A stretch of 54,169 nucleotides of DNA, taken from positions 1 to 54,169 of the forward strand of contig CAZALU010000010.1 of the NCBI GenBank assembly GCA_964486075.1, written 5' to 3'. Position numbers and translations under genes: made by a program. The DNA is from JAHIJO01 sp964486075. Lineage in GTDB: Bacteria; Verrucomicrobiota; Kiritimatiellia; JAAZAB01. The notes beneath the pieces are model-generated. The model made no database searches, was not told the origin of the DNA, and saw only the letters and a program-made list of their open reading frames with translations. Below are positions 15,836-25,896 of the stretch, in pieces; positions within the stretch are counted from its first letter, which is position 1; each line of letters starts with the position of its first letter.

Positions 15836-16546
15836 TTATCCCCTGGCCACGGTCAGCACGTAGACTTTGTCGGCTCCGGCCTCCTTGAGCATGCGTGCGC
15901 ATTCATGCACGGTGGCGCCGGTGGTCATAACATCGTCCACCAGCAGAATGCGGCGGCCAACAACGTTTTTTTTCTTCCTGATGACAAAAGTGTCCATTAC
16001 GTTAGCGCGTCGGGCGCCGGCTGTCAAATGTGTTTGTGTCGGGGTTGGCCGCAGCTTGACCAGCAGGTTTTTGACGGGCGGTCCGTCGATCTGGGCGCTG
16101 AGCTCGTGCGCCAGCAGGCCAGCCTGGTTATAGGAGCGTTCTCGTTCCTTGGCCGGGAACAGGGGCACATAAAGCAGCAAATCGATCGATAGTGCCGAAT
16201 AGTGGACTTGGTAACAGGCTGCCAGGAACATGCCTAAATCCCGGCGGAGCCAGGTGGCGTCGTTATATTTAAAGTCCTGGAGCGCGTTTTGCAGGATGCC
16301 CCGGTAACGGAGCGCGGAACGAGCCAAGTCGAAAGCCGGGGGGTGGGACAGGCAGGTGGAGCAGAGATAATCGCCTTCCAGGTCGCCGTCAGCCGGATCC
16401 CCGCAGAGCAGGCAAAAAGGCTGGCGAATCACGTCCAGACCAGCCAGACAGTCCCAGCAAAAGTAGTGTGCGGCTTCATGAGCCGGGCCGCCGCAGCCAC
16501 TACAGGCCCGCGGGAATAGCAAATCCGCCAGCGCGTTCAGGAGCAT
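15836..16546 (-). CDS. comF: ComF-family phosphoribosyltransferase-like protein
   Basis: 236-residue ComF/GntX-type protein, the usual length. The N-terminal zinc-binding part has the expected paired cysteines (CSGC, CWDC, CLLC, CSTC within residues 15-65). The C-terminal phosphoribosyltransferase domain has the PRPP-binding loop RILLVDDVMTTGAT near 198-211 and RSYNQAGLLAHEL, the ComF motif. In known systems the protein takes part in DNA uptake or handling, with an exact role that is still debated. It is first in the leftward comF-accD-folC group, preceded by an AGGA ribosome binding site and by an R1 palindrome just upstream. Confidence 0.92.
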   Translation of the reverse strand: MLLNALADLLFPRACSGCGGPAHEAAHYFCWDCLAGLDVIRQPFCLLCGDPADGDLEGDYLCSTCLSHPPAFDLARSALRYRGILQNALQDFKYNDATWLRRDLGMFLAACYQVHYSALSIDLLLYVPLFPAKERERSYNQAGLLAHELSAQIDGPPVKNLLVKLRPTPTQTHLTAGARRANVMDTFVIRKKKNVVGRRILLVDDVMTTGATVHECARMLKEAGADKVYVLTVARG

Positions 16547-16570
16547 GGGTGGTGTCCTGTTGAGCCATGA

Positions 16571-16600
16571 AGTTCCCCTCCCTGGAGGGGCAGGGGTGGA
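16571..16600 (+). repeat. GGGGAGG palindrome (family R1 short form)
   Basis: CCCCTCCCTGGAGGGG followed by CAGGGGTGG, between comF and the isomerase-like gene. No conserved tail is attached. Confidence 0.8.
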
Positions 16601-16624
16601 TTTTTCGTCAAAGTCGCCGCGTTG

Positions 16625-17482
16625 CTACATCAGCTTCTTCAGCAACTCGCAGGCCATTTTCAAGCGCTGGTAAGTATCGCGGCCGGGTGTGTGGCCTTCT
16701 TCGACCAGCCAGCCTTTATATTGGTGTATTTTAAGGCGATCGATAATTTCGGCCCAGTTCACGCAGCCGTTTTCGAGGTCAGCCGCCTCGGCATGCCAGC
16801 GGGTGATGCCGTTTTCGACGGTGCCTGGCACCCATTTGGAGTTCTTGACATGCAATTCCGCCAAGTAGGGTCCGATGACATTCAAGGCCACCTTGGGCGT
16901 TTCCCAGCCTTCGTATATCATGTTGCCCGGATCGTAAAGGATCCCGACTTCGTCCGGTTCAAATCCTCGCAGCAGCGCCATTGCGCCGGAGGCGCTCGGA
17001 TAGACGTTACCCATATGCAGTTCCAGGCAGGGGCGCACGCCAACTTTTTTAGCTTCCTGGACCAGCTCCCGGTATTCGCTCCGGCAGCCGTCGAGATAGG
17101 CGTTGATGTCAAAACGGTCTTCGCGAGGCATGGCACGGGATCCTACGCGAACATTCCTGATGCCGGCTTTGCCGCAGGCCGTGACCATTTTTACGGCGCG
17201 TTCCATGTTGTCGGTCGAGGTGTAACTAGCCACCGAGGTGATCTCCAGGCCGCTGTCCCGGGCGGGCTTGAGCGCGCCCAGGGGGTCGGCGCAAAAGGCT
17301 TCCTCGGTCAGGCTGCTCTTATTGTTGCCCCACGGGCCGAACGGTTGGGAAGGATCGAAGCCGGCCGATTCCTTAAGGACAATACGCGGCTGGACGCCGT
17401 CATAGCCCAGGCCCTTGAGCAAACGGCAGGCTTCAGCAAAAGTGTACTCCGGCATAAAAGTAGTGAATGCGCCCAGTTTCAT
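16625..17482 (-). CDS. Sugar-phosphate isomerase/epimerase-like TIM barrel (AP_endonuc_2 family)
   Basis: 285-residue xylose-isomerase-like TIM barrel (PF01261), cytoplasmic. Ordered strand motifs: LGAFTTFMPEY, GLGYDGVQPRIV, LEITSVASYT, IRNVRVGSRAM, GVRPCLELHMGN, VGILYDPGNMIYEG, LAELHVKNSKW and YKGWLVEEGHTPG. The glutamate, aspartate and histidines at strand ends fit the metal-binding site of the family. Start ATG 17482 follows AAAAGGAGA, better than the open frame nine codons upstream. Substrate is unknown; relatives act on inositol, hexulose or keto-sugar intermediates. It stands alone, divergent from the DUF4159-MoxR operon. Confidence 0.87.
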   Translation of the reverse strand: MKLGAFTTFMPEYTFAEACRLLKGLGYDGVQPRIVLKESAGFDPSQPFGPWGNNKSSLTEEAFCADPLGALKPARDSGLEITSVASYTSTDNMERAVKMVTACGKAGIRNVRVGSRAMPREDRFDINAYLDGCRSEYRELVQEAKKVGVRPCLELHMGNVYPSASGAMALLRGFEPDEVGILYDPGNMIYEGWETPKVALNVIGPYLAELHVKNSKWVPGTVENGITRWHAEAADLENGCVNWAEIIDRLKIHQYKGWLVEEGHTPGRDTYQRLKMACELLKKLM

Positions 17483-17802
17483 AAAGATATTTCTCCTTTT
17501 AAAAAACAATAAAACAGCCAGGTCATTCGTTCTTTGTTATTTAGCATAAGAAGTTCAGGAAAACGAGATTTTTTTTGCTTTAGTCCTTGGCGCGACTTGC
17601 TCGGGCAAGAAATGAAGAACGGAAGGACTTTGGTGGAGAGAGTCTTTAGAATATTTCAGATATGTCCTTGTTCGTTCGTTTGAAACGTATTATTCTAATA
17701 TACACATGGCACACGAAAAACCGATGGATTAAGCGGAGCGCCGCAAATATTGCTTGGAATCAATTTTGAGGTGTGACTGCGGCAGGAAAGCGTGTAGAAA
17801 TA
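17483..17802. other. AT-rich divergent intergenic region
   Basis: Separates the leftward isomerase gene from the rightward DUF4159-MoxR operon, so it should hold two promoters. It is clearly AT-richer than the neighbouring genes. One sigma70-like candidate for the operon is listed separately. No gene and no member of the repeat families is seen. Confidence 0.6.
17668..17696 (+). promoter_or_regulatory. Candidate sigma70-type promoter for the DUF4159-MoxR operon
   Basis: TTGTTC, a 17-base spacer and TATTCT, about 105 bases before the first gene. Both hexamers are imperfect and nothing else supports it. Confidence 0.3.
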
Positions 17803-18645
17803 ATGGACTGGCATGGAATGGCGGCATCCGGCGGCAAGCCGGAGGATCTTTCACGGCGAGCCTTTTTCAGACGGCTGGGGCTTGGGCTGGGAGGGTTGGC
17901 GTTATGCCGGGCGGGGTTGGAGCTTACGCATGCCGCTCCGGTGGTGGACGCGAGCGCAAATCCAGACGACTATGATTTCGTTTTTTCCCGTCTTATGTTC
18001 CGTGACCTGACCCGCAGCAGGACCCAGTGGGATGGAGATCCCAGTTGCGATGAAAATTTCCTGAATAACCTGAAAAAAGTGGTCAAGATCCACATGCCCA
18101 CGAAGCCCCCGAAAGGTTATCCACCCCCTTTTACCTATGCTCCGGACCTGGCGAATCGCGCCGAAGTCTTACGATTCCCGTTCCTGTTCATGACCGACAA
18201 TCGCGCTTTCGAACTGCCGGGCAATGAACGCCGAAACCTGAAGGAATTCCTCGATTGCGGAGGATTTCTTTTCGCGGACGATTGTGTCGAAGGTAATTCA
18301 GGCGACTTTTTCTTCCAAGCCATGCTGGCCTTGGTGCCGAAAATGTATCCCGGGCTGAAGATGGAACTGTTACCCGACGATCACCCGATCAATAACTGTT
18401 ATTTTAAACTGGGCGCCACGCCTTTTTTCCAGGGCAAAGATCACGGCACACACGGCCTCTACCTAGACGGGCGACTGGCCATAGTCCTGACGCCGGGCGA
18501 TATTCACTGCGGTTGGTCCACCCTGAGTGACGCCTGGTTCGGCGCCGGATCTTTTCAGCAGGCGATGAAGATGGGCGTGAATGTGGTGGTCTTCGCCTTG
18601 ACTCAGCAGGGTAAATTGCGCGGGGAGGAGTCCAAGCCGGCCTGA
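17803..18645 (+). CDS. Tat-exported DUF4159 protein
   Basis: 280 residues from ATG 17803; a GTG ten codons upstream (17773) is an alternative. The N-terminus has a twin-arginine signal, SRRAFFRRLGLGLGGLALC near residues 17-35, followed by an Ala-rich cleavage region (HAAP). The rest is DUF4159: VFSRLMFRDLTR, LRFPFLFMTDNRAFELPGNERRNLKEFLDCGGFLFADDC and GMNVVVFALTQ-like ends. DUF4159 has no known activity but has a GATase-like fold and recurs beside MoxR/DUF58/VWA clusters in PVC bacteria and Bacteroidota. It opens a six-gene rightward run. The use of Tat suggests that it folds, or binds a cofactor, before export. Confidence 0.85.
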   Translation: MDWHGMAASGGKPEDLSRRAFFRRLGLGLGGLALCRAGLELTHAAPVVDASANPDDYDFVFSRLMFRDLTRSRTQWDGDPSCDENFLNNLKKVVKIHMPTKPPKGYPPPFTYAPDLANRAEVLRFPFLFMTDNRAFELPGNERRNLKEFLDCGGFLFADDCVEGNSGDFFFQAMLALVPKMYPGLKMELLPDDHPINNCYFKLGATPFFQGKDHGTHGLYLDGRLAIVLTPGDIHCGWSTLSDAWFGAGSFQQAMKMGVNVVVFALTQQGKLRGEESKPA

Positions 18646-18716
18646 AAATAGCAACAAATTGACCCGATGTATAGGCGTTTTACGTCTTAGGCGGATCAGC
18701 CTATGGCATGCATTAG

Positions 18717-18740
18717 GTAGAGCAGGCTTTACGCCTGCTG
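18717..18740. repeat. AGCAGGC hairpin repeat (family R7), copy 2
   Basis: The same AGCAGGC-TTTAC-GCCTGCT hairpin as at 6901-6923, base for base over 22 positions. Here it lies inside the operon, 24 bases before the MoxR start, where it could influence the relative expression of the downstream genes. Confidence 0.75.
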
Positions 18741-18764
18741 TATTCAGTGAAGGAGAAACATAAC

Positions 18765-19752
<988 letters not shown>

Positions 19753-19769
<17 letters not shown>

Positions 19770-20661
19770 GAGCGATGCGCGTCGTTATCTCGATCCGGTG
19801 ACGCTTGCCAAGATCCGGAATATGGAGCTGATTTCGCGCTTCGCCGTCCAGGGTTTTTTTCAAGGTTTGCACAAGAGCCCTTTCTACGGGTTGAGCGTTG
19901 AATATTCAGATCACCGCCCGTACATCCAGGGTGACGAGATCAAGTTCATCGACTGGAAGGCCTACGCGCGGACCGACCACCTCAATATCAAGCGCTTTCG
20001 CCAGGAGACCAATGTCCAGTGCCACCTGCTGGTCGATATCAGCGCGTCCATGGACTACGGCTCCGGCGCCGTGCGCAAGATAGATTATGCCTGTTACCTG
20101 GCTGCGGCCCTGACCTACCTGATGCTGTTGCAGAATGACGGGGTGGGGCTGGTGCTCTTTAACGAACGCATCCGCGTGCGCATCCCGGCCAAGTCCCAGG
20201 GCAACCAGCTGCACCCGATCCTGCTGGCGCTCAGCCATATCACGCCGGAATTGAAAACAGATATTCCATCCGTTTTGCACCAGGTGGCGGATAGCATCAC
20301 GCGCCGTGGAATCATGATCCTGATCTCCGACCTGGTCAACGATCCGGACGAAGTGACCCGGGGGCTTGCGCATCTGCGCCACATGAAACACGATGTGATT
20401 GTTTTTCAGGTGCTGGACGACAGCGAGCTGCATCTAAATTTCAGCGACATGACCGAGTTCCACGATTCGGAGTCGGATACGCGGTTGCGTGTTTTCCCGG
20501 ACTCAGTGCGCGACGAGTACACGGCCAGGGTGGCGGCGTTCGTGGAGAACTATCGCCAGGCGTGTGGCCGGGCCGAAATTGATTTTTGCGGTTTGAGCAC
20601 GAGCACGCCGTTGGATCGGGCTTTGCTAACCTACCTGGAACGCCGCCGGAATCTTTTGTGA
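19753..20661 (+). CDS. DUF58 protein with VWA-like domain
   Basis: 302-residue DUF58 protein, the standard partner of MoxR. The DUF58 signature YSDHRPYIQGDEIKFIDWKAYARTDHLNIKRF lies near residues 51-82. A VWA-like fold follows, with MIDAS-type DISAS at 95-99 and a later DLVND near 202. No signal or membrane segment, so cytoplasmic. ATG 19753 lies within the end of the MoxR gene, with a GGAGAAG ribosome binding site. Family role: it works with MoxR and membrane VWA proteins in an envelope-stress or protein-maturation complex. The exact substrate is unknown. Confidence 0.94.
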
Positions 20662-20679
20662 ACCGAGACGGAGCATAAT

Positions 20680-22731
20680 GTGAGCATGTTTCTATATCCG
20701 CTTTTTCTAGCCGGCTTGGCGGTGGCGATCTTGCCGATCATCGCCCATCTTTTCCTGCGGCCGCGCGCCAAGGTGGTCCGTTTTCCAATGCTGCGCTTCC
20801 TGGTGGCCACGCGGGTGGACCAGCGCAACTGGCGGCGGTTGAAGGATATCTTACTGCTGCTCCTGCGCATCGCCATTCTGGCCCTGATCGTGCTGATGTT
20901 CGCCCAGCCTTGCCTGACCGGCGGCGGCGCCGGACCACAGCACCTGGTTCTAGTGCTGGACGACACGCTTAGTATGGAGTATGGACAAGGCCGGAGCTCC
21001 TGTTTCGCGGACGCTGTCTCGCAGGCCGTGGCCCTGCTTAATCGCATGGGGCATGCCGACCGGGCCAGCATCATCTCCCTGACCGGTAAATCCGGCAGCG
21101 CCATCGGGCTCGACCGTGGCGCTGCGGTGGAACAGGTGCGCCGGATGGAGGTCTTGCCGTTGGCGGCCGACCCCGTCAACGTCCTGGCCCACGTGGCCGA
21201 TGCGGCGCAGGCCGTGGGACCCGGTATGCAAAAGGGTCTGTATTTTATTTCCGATCTCCAGAAAATTTTTTGGGGTCGGCTGGGGCCGGCGCAACTGGGG
21301 AAAGATTGCGAACTGGACTTTGTTCGGGCCCTGAAAGCCGGGCCCGAAGACCGGCCCAACCAGGCGCTGGTTGAGGCCGTCAGCTCACGCAACGCTCAAG
21401 GCTCGACAATTCGCGTCCGGCTCGCCAACTATTCCGACGCCGAGACGCGGGCAACGCTAGACGCCCGCTACCAGGCCGTGTCACTTGGCCGTACTAACCT
21501 GGCGCTCGCGGCGCATTCGTCGCAAGCGTTTGAGTTGCCGGTGCGTCGACCGGAAGGGCTCGACGGCGCCCTGCCCGTGGACGTTGTTATGGAAACGGAG
21601 GACAACTTGGCAGCGGATAACCATTTCAGGCTGATACTGCCTGCCGAAGGCAAGGCCGCGCCGCGGGTGCTTGTCGTCGAGAACGTCTCCGGCGGCGCGT
21701 TTTTCATCAGCAAAGCGATCGAAAGCCTGGGGCTTGCGCCGGGCGGTCGGGTTTACGAAGTCGAGACGACCAGGGCCGAAGGTTTGGCAGAACGCATGAT
21801 TTCGCGTGCGGCCGATGGGCGGGCTTCGGTGCCCGGCGGCCTCCCGGCCTATCCGTTGGTGATTTTCCAGGGACTGAAAGGGCCGGCGCCGGAGCTCGCA
21901 GCCGCGTTTAAGGCCCTGCTGGACGGCGGCGGGGTGGTTCTCGTATTTCTCAATGCCGAGCTGGATGTCCAGGTTGCCGGAAAGCTTTTTCAAGACGGGC
22001 TCCTGCCTTTGCAACCGCTCTCGTACGAACGTAAGGACCGGCGCCTGGCCGGCGTGGACTCGGAGGGAAGATTCACTAAAGATCTCGCCGACAGTCCAAG
22101 TTCCGAATTCATGTCCTACGGCGCTTTTGCCGTGAAACCGGCGCCGGCAGCCCGTGTGTCAGGCTGGCTCGAAGGCGGTGTGCCGCTCGTGGCCGCGCTG
22201 GAATGCGGCGCCGGCCAAAGCGTCATGATCAACACATCGGCGGATGCCGAGATGTCCGATTTTGTCAAGACATCGTTGCTGCTTCCCTTCCTGGCCGCGT
22301 CCCTGCGATCGGGTATTCCGGCCTCGGCCCTGCCGCGGCGCACTGGCGATCGTATCCGCTTGGCCGTGGCGCCGGGTGAGCAGTCGCTCAAGGTTATAAC
22401 GCCTTCGGGCAGGGCGAAGGTCCTGCCGGCCGAGGCCAGTGCTAACGAAGCATTACTGGAGGCCGAAGAAGCGGGATTCTACCGCGACGCGAGCGGCCGG
22501 CCTCTGCTGGCCGTCAACGTTCCGCCAGAGGAAAGCGATTTACAGTCTTTTTCCGAGAGCGAGGCGGAAGACCTGTTGCGGTCGCGCTGCCGAATTGCGG
22601 GGCAGGCGCGCGAAGTGACCCGCACCGGCGAATCGCTGGAAGGCAAGCTGCCCTTGTGGCGCCTGCTGGGTTTTCTGACCCTGGCCCTGCTGGCCGGGGA
22701 ATTGTTTTTGGCAAACCGGATGAAACGCTAA
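20680..22731 (+). CDS. BatA-like membrane protein with VWA domain
   Basis: 683 residues. The N-terminal 80 residues are the BatA/aerotolerance N-terminal domain: a first helix (about 4-25), the cytoplasmic FLRPRAKVVRFPMLRFL motif, and a second helix (about 57-77). A periplasmic VWA-type domain follows, with MIDAS sequence DDTLS at 94-98, where Thr replaces the usual Ser. The middle of the protein is a beta-rich and GATase-like region. A final helix lies near 662-678 just before the basic end. Start is GTG at 20680 or ATG two codons later, 18 bases after the DUF58 stop. Likely forms a complex with the other VWA protein of the operon. Confidence 0.87.
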   Translation: MSMFLYPLFLAGLAVAILPIIAHLFLRPRAKVVRFPMLRFLVATRVDQRNWRRLKDILLLLLRIAILALIVLMFAQPCLTGGGAGPQHLVLVLDDTLSMEYGQGRSSCFADAVSQAVALLNRMGHADRASIISLTGKSGSAIGLDRGAAVEQVRRMEVLPLAADPVNVLAHVADAAQAVGPGMQKGLYFISDLQKIFWGRLGPAQLGKDCELDFVRALKAGPEDRPNQALVEAVSSRNAQGSTIRVRLANYSDAETRATLDARYQAVSLGRTNLALAAHSSQAFELPVRRPEGLDGALPVDVVMETEDNLAADNHFRLILPAEGKAAPRVLVVENVSGGAFFISKAIESLGLAPGGRVYEVETTRAEGLAERMISRAADGRASVPGGLPAYPLVIFQGLKGPAPELAAAFKALLDGGGVVLVFLNAELDVQVAGKLFQDGLLPLQPLSYERKDRRLAGVDSEGRFTKDLADSPSSEFMSYGAFAVKPAPAARVSGWLEGGVPLVAALECGAGQSVMINTSADAEMSDFVKTSLLLPFLAASLRSGIPASALPRRTGDRIRLAVAPGEQSLKVITPSGRAKVLPAEASANEALLEAEEAGFYRDASGRPLLAVNVPPEESDLQSFSESEAEDLLRSRCRIAGQAREVTRTGESLEGKLPLWRLLGFLTLALLAGELFLANRMKR

Positions 22732-22737
22732 TCTGAT

Positions 22738-25700
22738 GTGAAAAGCAAATACAAACAACAATACGACGAAATCCAGCTTCGGTTGCGGCGAATTCACAAC
22801 CTGCGGCGGGCGATTCAGTTCGCGCGTGGCACGGGCTTGACCTTGCTGGTTATTAGCGCGGCGCTCGGTGTGATTGCCGCCTGTGACCATTTCTTACACT
22901 GGTCCCTGGCGACGCGCCTCGTGATCGCGGTCGCATATTATGCGTTGCTCTTCCTGCTCGGATGGCGCTGGATCGCGCAGTCTGTCCGCCGCTGCGGCGG
23001 CCTGGAACGCACGGCTCGCCTGGTCGAAAGCCGTTATGCGGATATGGACCAGAGCCTCATGGGCGCCGTCCAGTTTGCTGACCCCGTGCTGGAACAAGGT
23101 CGCGCCGAAACGCCGGAAGTATTCATAGAGGGCATGGTCGGGGATGCCCACGGGAAAATGCCGGAAGTCAAGTCCCGCCGCCTGGTGCGCTGGACCGAAG
23201 CCGTCGCCGCCGCCCTGCTGCTGCTCTTGCCGTTGGCCTTGATCTTGTTTTCATTCCTGCAATTTCCGGATTTCTCGAAAACCTATGCCCTGCGCCTGCT
23301 GCTGCCCGGCTGGGGCAATCCGTTGCCCGTAGCAGGGATCGATATTCGGGTGGCGCCCGGCGATGCGCGTTTGTTGAAAGGGGAGCAGCTTGCGGTGACC
23401 GTGCGCGCGGCCGGCCTGGGCGGCCGGCCGGCGATCCTGAAAGTCCGCCCGAGCGGCGCGCGCTACTGGCGCGAAGAAATCCTGCCCGGGACGAAATCCG
23501 ATGTGCGCATCAAGATTTTTCCGAATGTGAGCGAGGATTTCCAGTACCGGGTGAAAGTGGCGCGGGATGAAACCCCAGTTTACACGGTGGAAATCATCCG
23601 GGTCCCCGAAATCGTAGAATTCGCCATGACCTATCGTTTTCCGGCCTATACCGGGCTCGACCAGCGCCAACTGAAGGCGGCTTCTGGGGATATCACGGCG
23701 CCGGCCGGCACAGAGGTAGATGTGGAGGTGTCTGTCGACCGCCCGTTGTCTAAGGCGCGGGTGCAATTCGAGACAGGTGAGCCCATTGTGCTCAAGCCGA
23801 GTGGGGCTGACCGCTTCCGCTTCACGCTACGTGTGCAGGAGCCCTTGCGTTACCGGATCACGCTGGAGGACGTCAAGGGCGTTGCCGGCCAGTCTCCGAT
23901 ATGGTATGTGGTGAAACCACTGCCGGATAAACCGCCGACCATCAAGCTCGAGTTGCCCACCGATAATATCCGCGCGACCGTGGTGGCGGAAGTGCCCGTG
24001 GTGTTTAAGGTCGAGGACGACTATGGTTTTTCCATGATCCGTTTGCGCTACGCGATTGACGACCAGGATGAACAATTCGTGGATTTCGATGCCGCTGGGA
24101 AAAAAGTGCTGCATGCGGAATATCTGTTCCAGATGGAAAACATGAACCTCAAACCCGGCGCCCAGATACTCTATAGTATTGAGGCGCTGGATAACGACAC
24201 CCTGGCCAAGGAGCAAAAAGGGGCCTGCAAACGTGCGGCGTCGGAACTGATGTTCATCATGATTCAGTTTCTGAACCAGGAATACGCCATGCTGGGCGGC
24301 GAGGCCGGCGGAGGCGCCGCCGTCGTCAAAACCGACATCATCGCCGCCCAGCGCGCGGTGTTGCGCAACACCTGGCCGTTCATTGAACCCTCCGATGAAA
24401 TAGCTGGCGCTCGGGCCGGGATGAGTAAGGTTGGCGAGGCGCAGCTCAAAGTGCGCGCTAAGGCTATGGCTGCGGTCGTCACCATGCGGGCCAAGAAGAT
24501 GTCGCCCAAGGCCATTGCGGCCATGGAAAAATCGATACCCTTGATGGAGCAAGCGGCGGCCGAGCTGGCGGCGGGCGCGGCGCCGAAAGCTTTCCGGTTC
24601 GAGCGCGCCGCCCTGGCCGCGCTCCTGGAATCCTACGATTATTCGGTGGCTAAGATGGAAAGCGGCGGCGCGAGCGTTTCCGGAGCCAAGACCGGGGAAA
24701 AGCTGGAAGAAATCGCCATAAAATCGGCTTCACGTTTTGCGCCCGATGAGAAAAAGAAAGCCGATCAGTTCATGGCCAGTCTCGCCGACGAGATAGGTCG
24801 GATGCAGGAGGAGCAGGAGAATATCCGGAAGGACATGGCCGCAGTCAAGCCGCTGCCGAAGAAGCCCGCCGGAGCGCCGCAGCCTGCCGGGACCGAACCG
24901 CAAAATAAAAACGAACTGACGCCCGGGCAGAATGCCCAGAATCTCAAGGAACGGCAGGAAAAAATGACGCAAGACGCAGAGGACCTGGCTCGAAAAATTG
25001 ACAAGCAGGCGGCCGCGCAAAAGGCGGCGGCGCCCCTGCGGGAAATCGGGGATTTGTTGGATAAGACCCGGGAGGCCATGCAAGGCGCCGTGGATGCGCT
25101 CGGTCAACCGGAGGCGGCGGATGAGGAAATTCCGCAACTTGCCAAGGCGCAAGAAAACGCACAAAAGGCCGTGGAATTGCTGGCCGAAGCGGTTGAAAAG
25201 GCGGGTGACCTGGCCGGGAAGAAGGGCGGGCACGTGGTCGAGAAGGCCTTGAAGGACCTGGAGGCATTGCGGGCCGATTTTGAGAAAAAACGCGCCGAGG
25301 CGGCGGCGGGAGAAAAACAGGCCGCAGGCGAAAAACCCGGCAAGGGCGAAGATCCGGGTGAGGGAGACAATCAGGACGAGGGCGAGAAACCGGGCGCGGG
25401 AGGAAAACCGGACGCCGGCAAAAAGCCCATGGGGGCCAAGGAGACCGCGGAGCGATTGGAAAAAATAGCCGAGCACCTGGAGACGGATTCGGACGAACAG
25501 GGCCAGTCGCTTGCCAAGGCGGCGAAAGCCGCTGCTGATTCGCTGCGCAAGTCGGAAAAACCATCCCCCGGCGAGGGCGGCGGCAGCGCAAAAAAACCTT
25601 CGCCTGGTAAAAAAGAGAAGGATGAGGGCAAGGAGGGCAAGGAGGGGCTCGGGCGCGGGCTGGGGTCCGCTGGTGGCATGGACAAGCGTGGCTCCGAGGG

Positions 25701-25896
25701 CGATCCGCCGGATGAAGGCGTGGGCAGCGGCTTGACCTCAAGGACGCTGGATGAGCTGGTTTCGCAGTTTCTGATGACTCCCTTGCTCAAGGAGCAGGCC
25801 AAACAGAAGGCCGAAAATCGCGAACGGCCGTCCGTTCCGTACCGGGATGCCGAGGACGATTTCTTCAAGCGCGTGAGCGAGGAGGCCCGGCCATGA
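22738..25896 (+). CDS. Large membrane-anchored DUF4175-like protein
   Basis: 1052 residues with a GTG start only six bases after the previous stop; coupling rather than a strong ribosome binding site must drive it. Two helices near 35-80 and a third near 160-182 anchor it. The following 350 residues are beta-rich, Ig-like periplasmic domains (VAPGDARLLKGEQLAVTV, VEDDYGFSMIRLRYAIDD). From about 540 the chain is helical and Ala/Glu/Lys-rich, with strong coiled-coil character. Residues about 860-1000 are low-complexity Lys-Glu-Gly-Pro repeats (EKPG, KKPSPG). It resembles DUF4175-type proteins that accompany MoxR/VWA operons. Function unknown; a scaffold role is inference. It overlaps the next gene by four bases. 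Confidence 0.8.
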   Translation: MKSKYKQQYDEIQLRLRRIHNLRRAIQFARGTGLTLLVISAALGVIAACDHFLHWSLATRLVIAVAYYALLFLLGWRWIAQSVRRCGGLERTARLVESRYADMDQSLMGAVQFADPVLEQGRAETPEVFIEGMVGDAHGKMPEVKSRRLVRWTEAVAAALLLLLPLALILFSFLQFPDFSKTYALRLLLPGWGNPLPVAGIDIRVAPGDARLLKGEQLAVTVRAAGLGGRPAILKVRPSGARYWREEILPGTKSDVRIKIFPNVSEDFQYRVKVARDETPVYTVEIIRVPEIVEFAMTYRFPAYTGLDQRQLKAASGDITAPAGTEVDVEVSVDRPLSKARVQFETGEPIVLKPSGADRFRFTLRVQEPLRYRITLEDVKGVAGQSPIWYVVKPLPDKPPTIKLELPTDNIRATVVAEVPVVFKVEDDYGFSMIRLRYAIDDQDEQFVDFDAAGKKVLHAEYLFQMENMNLKPGAQILYSIEALDNDTLAKEQKGACKRAASELMFIMIQFLNQEYAMLGGEAGGGAAVVKTDIIAAQRAVLRNTWPFIEPSDEIAGARAGMSKVGEAQLKVRAKAMAAVVTMRAKKMSPKAIAAMEKSIPLMEQAAAELAAGAAPKAFRFERAALAALLESYDYSVAKMESGGASVSGAKTGEKLEEIAIKSASRFAPDEKKKADQFMASLADEIGRMQEEQENIRKDMAAVKPLPKKPAGAPQPAGTEPQNKNELTPGQNAQNLKERQEKMTQDAEDLARKIDKQAAAQKAAAPLREIGDLLDKTREAMQGAVDALGQPEAADEEIPQLAKAQENAQKAVELLAEAVEKAGDLAGKKGGHVVEKALKDLEALRADFEKKRAEAAAGEKQAAGEKPGKGEDPGEGDNQDEGEKPGAGGKPDAGKKPMGAKETAERLEKIAEHLETDSDEQGQSLAKAAKAAADSLRKSEKPSPGEGGGSAKKPSPGKKEKDEGKEGKEGLGRGLGSAGGMDKRGSEGDPPDEGVGSGLTSRTLDELVSQFLMTPLLKEQAKQKAENRERPSVPYRDAEDDFFKRVSEEARP

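Noticed and set aside
16622..17512. 296-codon open frame on the plus strand
   Set aside because: It is exactly antisense to the isomerase-like TIM barrel, which has clear family motifs and a good ribosome binding site; the antisense translation has no recognisable motifs.
24730..25476. 248-codon minus-strand frame that looks hydrophobic
   Set aside because: Complement of the Lys/Glu/Gly/Pro-rich coiled-coil part of the large operon protein; antisense of such codons always reads as Phe/Leu-rich.
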